From Sarocladium kiliense (taxonomy: Eukaryota > Ascomycota > Sordariomycetes > Hypocreales > Sarocladiaceae): a stretch of DNA of 64,000 nt. The notes below the pieces were generated by a model. The model did not search any database. It worked only from the letters and a program-made list of their open reading frames with translations, and was not told where the DNA came from. Location of the stretch: the NCBI GenBank assembly GCA_030734395.1, contig JAUZTG010000034.1, positions 1,860,001 through 1,924,000 of the forward strand. Reading direction: 5' to 3'. Positions 56,502 to 64,000 of the stretch are shown in pieces (position 1 is the first letter of the stretch; every line of letters begins with the position of its first letter). The translations under genes and the position numbers were made by a program.

Positions 56502-58922
56502 CTAGACAGGCGAGCCCTTCTCCTTTGAGACCGTTGTCTGATGCTGCTCCATTTCCTCCAACGCTGCCGCCGTCTGACCAGTTCCGTCAACTCTCTTATT
56601 GAGTTGACCCGTCATGAGGTGATCAACGTTGGCCACGAAGAATGCGCAGATCAAAGAGACAACGCTGAAGCCGATGGACGCCAGGTAAACGGTCTGGAAG
56701 CTCTGCGAGTACGATTTCTTCAGGGCGCTGTTCAGGGCGCTCAGGATCGACGATGACATGCCGGGAACAGCTTGCAAGGCTTCCTGAGTGGCCACCGCCA
56801 TAGCTGCGAAGAGATCTGGTAGGCTGGACTCAGGGAGACCGGCGTTTGTCACGGCGGGTGGGACATTGTTCTGGATTGTCGCCGTCGTGCGAATGCCGAA
56901 GATGGAGATGAAGATGCTCGCTATTGCGTAGCCAGTCTGTCAGCTTGCGGTCCACAAGACGTATCAGCTTGTTCAGGGAAGACCTACTCGCGACGCTACC
57001 ACCAATGTTACGGCACGAGCCGAAGAAGCCTTGGGCTAGACCAATGTCGTTGATCGGTGGGATCAGACCACAATTGATGAGGACAAGCAGCTGCAGCCAA
57101 CCAATGCTGATACCAGCCAACAAAATATTCTGTCTCAGAGCAGAGGCGTATCAGTATTACAGCATGGCGCAAAAGTCTGACGACGGGTTGTTGAAGGCTT
57201 ACAGCAATGATCCACGCCATCCTGTCCTCGCTGATCAGCGCCATAAGGCCGGTCCAGAGGGCCAGAGTGGAAGCTGCCAGAATAATCTGCAGTCGATTGT
57301 GCTTGGCATACTTCCACATGAAACCTGCGACAATTTCTCCAATAGCAAGACCGATATTGGCAAGAGACTAAAAGATGTGTATTAGCACACCTGTCCCCTC
57401 ACTCTTTACCGTTGGAGCGGTTCAAAGCAGCTGTCTCCAGTTATAAGAGGCAGCAAAGGGGCTCAATAACATACCGCGATGAGGCCAATCTCGATGTTGT
57501 CTGTGGTATACAGACGCTGTGCGATCTGAGGAGCAAAAATGTTGAAGCCGTAGAAGCCCATCTGACCGACCACACCAACGCCGATCATGGGCAGGAACCC
57601 CTTGATCTTGAGGAGGTTGAGAGGCACCAGTGGCGTCTTTAGACGAGCGAAAGTCTCTATAGGTCTGTCAGGACTGATGATTCGCAAGAACGAAGAGAAG
57701 AACGAGGCTTACCCCAGCATCCGAACGCAATAAGTGAGACGCCCCCGCCGACAATGAGGCCGATGACGGTGCCGGATTTCCAGCCGCCCCTTGCAGCGTC
57801 GGTTGACCACACTTATCTCATACGTCAGTGGTTGCTGTGCAGATAAAAGACAAGAGCTTGCTTCAGAAGAACGGGGATGGGTCTAGATGGGCTAAGCACA
57901 AGATAGGACGGGTATAACTTACCGAAGCCAAGCAGAACAGACACTGCACCGCCTGAGTACAGAACCAAGCCAAGATAATCAAGCTCCTTCAGCTGTTGAA
58001 TTTTAGATTTCTTCCCGTTGATATCCTCGAACTTGGGAGGGCGATAGCAAAAGTAGTAAAGCACCACCGAGGCGGTGCAGAAGATGCAGTTCATCCAGTA
58101 AATCCACCTGACATAAATAACAGGTCAGTATCGTCACGAATTCAGAGGACTTTGATTGGATGTAGCGAAAAGTGTAAGAGGAATTCTTACCTCCAGCCCA
58201 GCTCCGTGTTCTGAACCAGGAGTCGGGCGAAGAGACCACCGAAACCCATGAAGGGCAGAATCAAGACGGTCAGAATTGCCGTGCTGGCACCACGGTACTT
58301 GTTGGGCACAACCTCCTGGCAGAGAAGCGGGTAGAGTGGCTGGACACCGCCGCCGAGTGCGACGATGACGGTGCCGCCGATGAGGGTGTTGATATCCTTC
58401 GTCAAGGCGCAGGGGATAGAGCCGATGGCGCACAGGGCCTGGCCGGAGATGAGGACCCATCGTCGACCGAAGATGTCGGAGAAGCGACCGACGAGGAGGA
58501 GCATGACGCCCTTGAGAAGAGTGTGAAGGAGGGGCACAATGCTCGTGCTGGAGGAGGGACCGATCTCTGCGTTGATAACACTCAAGCTGCTGACCTATAT
58601 TCATGGAAAAAGCGTCGTCAGCTGATGTTCCCTCTTCGTTCCGCGGAAACTCGTGAGACTTGAAAGACTGTCCCCTCAGATTTGTACCTACAGGCATGGT
58701 ATACGAAACGAATAGAGCGATGGCCGTAAAAATAATGGCGAGGTAACTACCCAGGAACTGCCAGGAGGTATAGTAGTCGGAGGGCAGAACTTCTTCCTCA
58801 GGACTCTGGATTCCTGGAACAGGCGACTTGTCTCCGGGGTTGGGAGCATCGCCTACGTGTTCAAAGGCTTCTTTTTCGTCGACCTGCCTCGGCTCATCAC
58901 CTCCCTGTTGAGCGATCGCCAT
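56502..58922 (-). CDS. Major facilitator superfamily transporter, DHA/TRI12-like efflux or siderophore-type
   Basis: Model: complement of 56502..56920, 56988..57129, 57203..57367, 57475..57656, 57713..57811, 57923..58107, 58191..58594 and 58692..58922; eight exons, 608 residues, the most intron-dense gene here. Every junction keeps frame and conserved sequence. The N-terminal 57 residues are cytosolic and acidic, then about fourteen membrane segments follow. The MFS signature of loop 2-3 is GRFSDIFGRRWVLISGQ, preceded by VSSLSVINAEIGPSSSTS, and PNKYRGASTAIL lies in helix 5-6; these recall the TRI12/siderophore transporter group. It should be a proton-driven antiporter of the plasma membrane. 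Substrate cannot be told; drug/secondary metabolite export or iron-siderophore uptake are both possible. No biosynthetic genes lie beside it. Confidence 0.88.
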
Positions 58923-61181
58923 GGTAGAGAGCCGCTGCTATTAAGAGCAGAGTTTGATAATGCCGAGTGAGTCGGTGAACAAGGCTGTTACAGTACTCAA
59001 ACCGGAGGAGAAGGAGAGTCTGAAGCAGTATATCGCAAGATCTGGGAAAACAAGCGTGAGATAACAAGCGGATGAGATGATAGTCTTATAGATGCCTCAG
59101 TTCCAAGTGGCAGTAAGTTATTGTTACAGATTCGGGAATCATCCTTCCGCAAGGGCCATCTCCCCGCAAAATAACGTCGTGGTCAGCTAGACTTCCCCAG
59201 AATCCCTCCGCACTAAGCTTAAAAGCTTAATAACGTGAGTAGCGACGAAAGGGCAGAGGGCACGGGTAAGACAGAGGCTGGGACCCCGGATTTGCTTTAC
59301 CGCGATCTTGGCCCCATGGGGGCGGGCACTATGGATTCGTGACAAGGCCAAGAAGCCTCAGGGCCCTATGGCGCGTCAACTGTCTTGTCCTTTGCCGATA
59401 GAGGCGTTAAATGGACTTGGCCCAGCCTCTACTTCCCAGAGAACAGCTCGTTTAAGGTCGGATTGTCTGTGGTCTGTCACATTAGCGTAGTCCCCTCATG
59501 CAGAGTCACAATCTTGGCCAGCAAATAGCGCCAATCTGCATCTACACTGATGATTCAGTATTTCTGGGCACAGGGGCTCCTGGTCTTCTCTCTGGAGTCT
59601 GGGCTCGCTTGACCTGAGCTGAGATGCCTGCTAACCCTCTCATGCATCAGCATGACATGGCACGTGGCAATGGCATGTTTTCTCAGCCGTATGCCTGGTC
59701 TCTGGGGGCACTTAGAATTTAAGCATAAGGTCCAAATAAGAGGTAAACGAAACGCCACTGGATCGTGTAATGATTCATTAGCTGTCCTTGGCAGCACCAG
59801 CAAACTAATCATTCTGCTTTGCACAGGCTAGAACGTTAGTTCAACTCACTTCCTTTAAATGCCAGCTGACCCTCGTAGGTAAAATTCATGTTTAATGTAA
59901 TGCCAGTTTGTGAAGCGCGCCGTCTCTCTGATAGCTGGTGTGCATGGATTCCAGTTATGCCAGGTTCTGCACCATGTCCCTTCCTCAACTCGTCGTCTCT
60001 GTTAGCCTGGCTTCTTTCAATCATCCTGTCCTTGTAATTATGTCTAAATTATCTTCCTAGTCATAATATATACTTCTTTGCACTTCCCTGTAGATTTACT
60101 GTCGTAAGGATGACACGAAGGTTATCTTACAGCATCTTATCGCTTTGGCGGTCGCTACTCAGCTTTGGTTGCTGTCTTCAAGCGTCGTATTGCGTCGAAT
60201 GCGCTGGATACGACAATTATCAGAATGCAGAATGCTTTTAAAGTAGTTCAGAAGAGTTGATCTGGGGACCTTGGTTTGAATGTTTGGGTAGCCCACAGGG
60301 CCTTGAAGCCACGAGAGTGACGGGCGGAGCCGGTCCAACTTCAACACTTTCACGCTTCAACATGTGCCTCTTATGCCTTTACTGCTGTTTTTAGTAGGTT
60401 ATGTTTAGAGGGCGTTTTGTTCAGCCTTGACCTTGAAGGAGGTCACATTGTTTTAAGGTGCATTCTAGTGCTGCTAGACACTTGAGTGTGGCAGAACGTG
60501 TCCGCAAGGTAGACGAGGCACGGCAACCAAGAGGAGACTTGACTCCGAGAAGCATTCGGGTCAGTCCCATTCCATCCTGATCTGCCTACGGGTTAGTCGG
60601 TGGAGGCAGCAGGCCCGACAAGGGCGATCTCTTGCGTCTGCTAGAGAAGATGGATCATCTGTCGGAGTCTAGCTGCAGACTTTAGATGGCTAGGAAGCAC
60701 CCCTTTCAAGTCTGCAAACGCTAACGACGAATCTGGAGAGGTATTCCTTAGATGTGACGGTCGAGGTGTCAAGGTTCCAGGTCGCTCAACACTGTCACCG
60801 CAAAGTGACTGGAACTCCGAGAACCAGTCGAGTGAGCATCAACGGCTGTCGACACCGATGAACGAGCGATTGCTCACTCTATGCGTGGCTTGCGTGCCAC
60901 GCGCCGGGAAATTCATTCACCGTGCGCCGTTAGTTGCCAGGCCGGGCGGGCGACAATTTTCGGCTGGGTGGGCTGTTCTGATTAGCGGCAGGCGGCAGGC
61001 GGCATGCTGGAAAGCTGGTGCACTAGCTGAGCTTAGGCGATCGGGGTCTCCTAACGTACTCAACTGTAGCGGCTAGACTACCTCGTGGATGCATGATCTC
61101 ATCCTTTCGCATCTCCTCCTGACAACTCCGGCCAGCAACAACCTGCGCACCTCTGAGGTGCCTGCATCGACCGTGGCCATA
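58923..61181. other. 2.3 kb divergent intergenic region between MFS gene and UGO1
   Basis: No gene is visible. An AAGCTT inverted pair lies at 59215-59228. A hairpin-capable repeat with 7-base arms GCGTGGC (60883-60889) and GCCACGC (60896-60902) lies about 280 bp before UGO1. The length suggests complex regulation of the transporter. Confidence 0.4.
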
Positions 61182-62768
61182 ATGTCGAACAACGGAGATG
61201 GTGTCAATCCTCTGAGGCCATACTACATCCCTCCCACCATCGGCGAAGCACCTGATGTCCAGCCAGCAGCCCGGCCATCCTACAGTCGCGGCAATGCGAC
61301 GACAGGCTCTGGCTACGCGTCCAAGGCACGCGACATGCTCCAGGACCTCGACTACAACTACCTGAACGAGTCCCAGCCCTCCATGGTCCAGAATGTCAAG
61401 GATATGGTTGATGAGTTGATATGGAAATACACCTCCGTTCTCATGGCGCAGCCTTTCGAGGTTGCAAAGATGATTCTGCAAACTCGGGATCAGGATACCA
61501 ACAACTTGTTGGCATCACCACAAACTCCCGAGCAGTCGATGAGGAGGACTTCGAGCTACGGAAGCTCTGCATATGACGTGAGTGGCCTGCATAGATCCCT
61601 TCGACCGTCCGCATATTGACTTGTTGAAGCTGCCAGATTCTGACTCCGAAGGAGACGAGCCTGCGTACTTCACCTCGAACGTTCCGAACACACCGACGCC
61701 CTTGAACCCTCGAAGACAAGGAAGCCGGCGCGGTGTGTCTCCTGTCAAGTCTCCTCTCCCAGCATCGAGCGCAGGCAAGACTAGCGGCGCAGAACCCTAC
61801 CTCAATATTCGCAACCCAGACTCGGTACTGGACGTGATCAACCAAGTGTGGCAAAAGGAAGGAGCTTGGGGTGTCTGGAAAGGCTCAAACGCGACTTTCT
61901 TATACACAGTACTGCAGTCACTGCTGGAGAACTGGTCACGAAGCTTTTTGAGTGCAATTTTCAATGTTCCAGACCTTGGCGTCAAGGACGACATCGATCG
62001 GCTGATTGATATTGCATCTCCCTATCCATGGGCGTCGCTCTTCGTTGCCGCAGCCGCAGCCGTAGCAACAGGAGTTGTACTGGCACCCCTGGATCTTGTT
62101 CGGACAAGGTACGGAAAAACTGGTTGCGTGTTGATCTTGGACGTTATTGCTGACATTTGCGGAACAGACTGATCATGACACCTTCTACAAAAGGCCATCG
62201 ACGAACTCTCACAACTCTCCGGGCCCTTCCCTCATATATTTGCTCGCCACTCCTTTTTGTGCCTACCGTCCTACACTCTCTTGTACACCCACTCTTAACG
62301 CTGTCCACACCGCTTGTACTTCGAACACGGTTCATGATTGACAGTCAGATATCGCCCATGACGTTCTCGGTCGCGAAATTCTTTGCGTCATCTGCCGCAA
62401 TCCTCGTCAAGCTTCCGCTTGAAACTGTACTTCGGCGCGGGCAGATGGCGGTCTTATCAAGTCAGGAGTTCGTTCGTGCACTTGGTGGCAAGGAGCCGAG
62501 ACTTGACACAATCGTACCCATTGGGCGCTATTTCGGCGTTCTGGGAACGATGTATCATATCACGTCCGAGGAGGGTACACGCGAAATCGCTGCGAAGCCG
62601 GCGGCAGCGAAGAAGGGCAAGGGTAAGGGGAAGTCAACGACGTTGCCAACGGTCAAGAAGGGTCAAGGCCTTGAGGGTCTCTGGCGAGGATGGAAGGTCA
62701 ACTGGTGGGGACTTGTCGGTCTCTGGACGGCAAGTGTGGTCGGAAACGGCGGCGAGGGCGAGTTTTAG
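61182..62768 (+). CDS. UGO1: Mitochondrial outer-membrane fusion protein Ugo1 (carrier-fold)
   Basis: Model: join(61182..61577,61630..62108,62168..62768), 491 residues. The N-terminal about 80 residues are polar, then VDELIWKYTSVLMAQPFEVAKMILQ, a degenerate carrier repeat with the P-x-[DE] motif (PFEVAK). A Ser/Pro-rich loop with YFTSNVPNTPTPLNPRRQG follows, then VWKGSNATFLYTVLQSLLENW, FVAAAAAVATGVVLAPLDLVRTR and AILVKLPLETVLRRGQ, each a carrier-like repeat, ending in GLEGLWRGWKVNWWGLVG. This matches fungal Ugo1, which links the fusion GTPases Fzo1 and Mgm1. I set the second exon at 61630 (acceptor GAAG) because this is the only choice that keeps LPDSDSEGDEPAYFT in frame; a CAG 4-5 bases later would break it. 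The second intron has a normal CAG acceptor. Confidence 0.9.
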
Positions 62769-64000
62769 GAAAGCCCATGTATGGACTCGAGCGGCTCCTG
62801 TCTTTGGGCGCGGCGTTATCGGTTGGGAAATCTCTCCTTTCATGACGGGACGGCATGATATCCACCTCTTGTTATTTTGTCTCTCGCTAAATGCGTTGAG
62901 ATGTTGTAATGTATACTGTCTAACTCACATATTTGCCACGTCCTCTCGTGTTCCTTGATGTACAAGGACGATCGTCCACTGGCTACTACACAGTCTGACC
63001 CCTAAAAGTTCTTGAGCTTTGATAGTCGTCATCCAAGACGGAGCTCTTGGGTTTGCGCAAGCGCGAAGTTGCGTCTGGATCATCTGGGCACCAGTAGCGA
63101 CTTACGGGATCTCCCCGTGAGGACTTCAGGAAGCATCTCACCCTTTCGTTGAGACATTCTGAGTGTGTGTCACAGGTCTCCCACCGTTAAGTGTCCGACC
63201 ATGTACTCATCACCAATCCACGTGCTTGGCGGCGCAGGCGAAGCTCCATCTCTCACGACGATGAGCTCAACCTTGTTCTGGAAGTTGACACATGTAGTTA
63301 GAGACTTTCAACTACCTACCGCATCCAGCTCATCCTCAAGGATCAATTTTGGTTCACATCAGCTCGCATCAAGGCATTAGCAATACGAAGATGACTGCCA
63401 TGGCCGACATATTTGGTTCTGGACCGCCTCGTGTGTCCTTGACATACTCGATGGAGGATCTGCCTCCTTGATGCCTATTTGGGGTGTTGACGGCGGTGGG
63501 TTGCGATGCATCGATGATGCCCCGGATCCGTATGCTTGTGTCCTAAATTGGGAACTTGTTCGTGGGGAAAGGTCCATTTGACAGGTACCTCTCGGGAACA
63601 GGAATGTCATGTGAGTATTCTGTGCATGCTGACACACCTGATGACCGCTCTGATATCCTCTTCTCACAGGTTTGCGGACTTGAAGTAGAGGCACAACAGT
63701 GTCGTCTAATGCGTGGCTCTGCTGTCACACTGCCAAGCTACAACAGCGCACAGCAGGTTGCGGGGGGAGCAATGCCAAGATCAGAGGCGAAATTAGGGTA
63801 AAGGCAACGGCGAAGGTAATGGGTCATGTCTTCGGCTTCCATGCCGGAGCAGCGCTGCAAGTTCGAGCTTGGCTTCGACAGCGTATCAACCACACTCTGT
63901 CACGAGCCACCATAGTCAAGCGAACAGCCATGCTCAAGGTATCCATGACGGCGAGCCAATTTCTTCTTCTTACCAATTGGACATGTACAGACCGGATTTT
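62769..64000. other. Right-end region, no supported gene
   Basis: 1.2 kb with only short open frames of no recognisable content. A gene beginning near the edge and leaving the window cannot be excluded. Confidence 0.3.

Noticed and set aside
59215..59228. Paired HindIII-like AAGCTT motifs
   Set aside because: Too short and A/T-rich to be meaningful without copies elsewhere.
63165..63380. 71-codon frame near the right end
   Set aside because: Short, Ser-rich, no domain, no continuation by splicing.

Overview
The window is nuclear DNA of a filamentous ascomycete (Pezizomycotina, probably Dothideomycetes). Coding regions are rich in short introns (about 48-116 bp, GT..AG, with CTAAC/CTGAC-like branch sites), genes lie on both strands without operons, and the products are the usual fungal housekeeping set plus plant-biomass and secretion genes. 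The class-level guess is an inference from gene content. I found 24 protein genes, all rebuilt by hand from splice signals, and no tRNA, rRNA or CRISPR.

Left end (1-7.8 kb): a compact four-gene block that looks catabolic. It holds a metal-dependent hydroxybenzoate-type decarboxylase (cut by the window start), a divergently transcribed carotenoid/lignostilbene-type oxygenase, an aldehyde dehydrogenase and a cytochrome P450. The logical route is cleavage of a stilbene into two aromatic aldehydes, oxidation to acids, then hydroxylation and decarboxylation. This is the most interesting system in the window.

8.4-23.3 kb: an SPX-EXS phosphate transporter/sensor (SYG1/XPR1 type), an M18 aminopeptidase with an unusual Cys-rich N-terminus, a mitochondrial-type NAD formate dehydrogenase with an extra-long first intron, an L-type amino acid transporter, the small splicing-related protein FAM32A, and a Ser/Thr-rich cell-surface-like protein. 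A 3.8 kb gene-free stretch follows.

27-39.4 kb: dolichol kinase (SEC59), an aldo-keto reductase, ORC2, the mitochondrial PGP phosphatase GEP4 (head to head with ORC2), an unrecognised nuclear-looking protein, TIM22 and a membrane-anchored GH16 glucanase.

39.4-46.5 kb: a gene-poor region with two AT-rich blocks and an LTR-like fragment. It holds one small secreted six-cysteine protein, an effector candidate.

46.5-62.8 kb: a four-TM protein of unknown role, PRP45/SNW1, a gamma-type p24 cargo receptor, a PhoD-like phosphatase whose reading frame needs a 6-nt micro-exon, RRP15, mitochondrial ferredoxin (YAH1 type), an eight-exon TRI12-like MFS transporter and UGO1. The last 1.2 kb holds nothing I can support.
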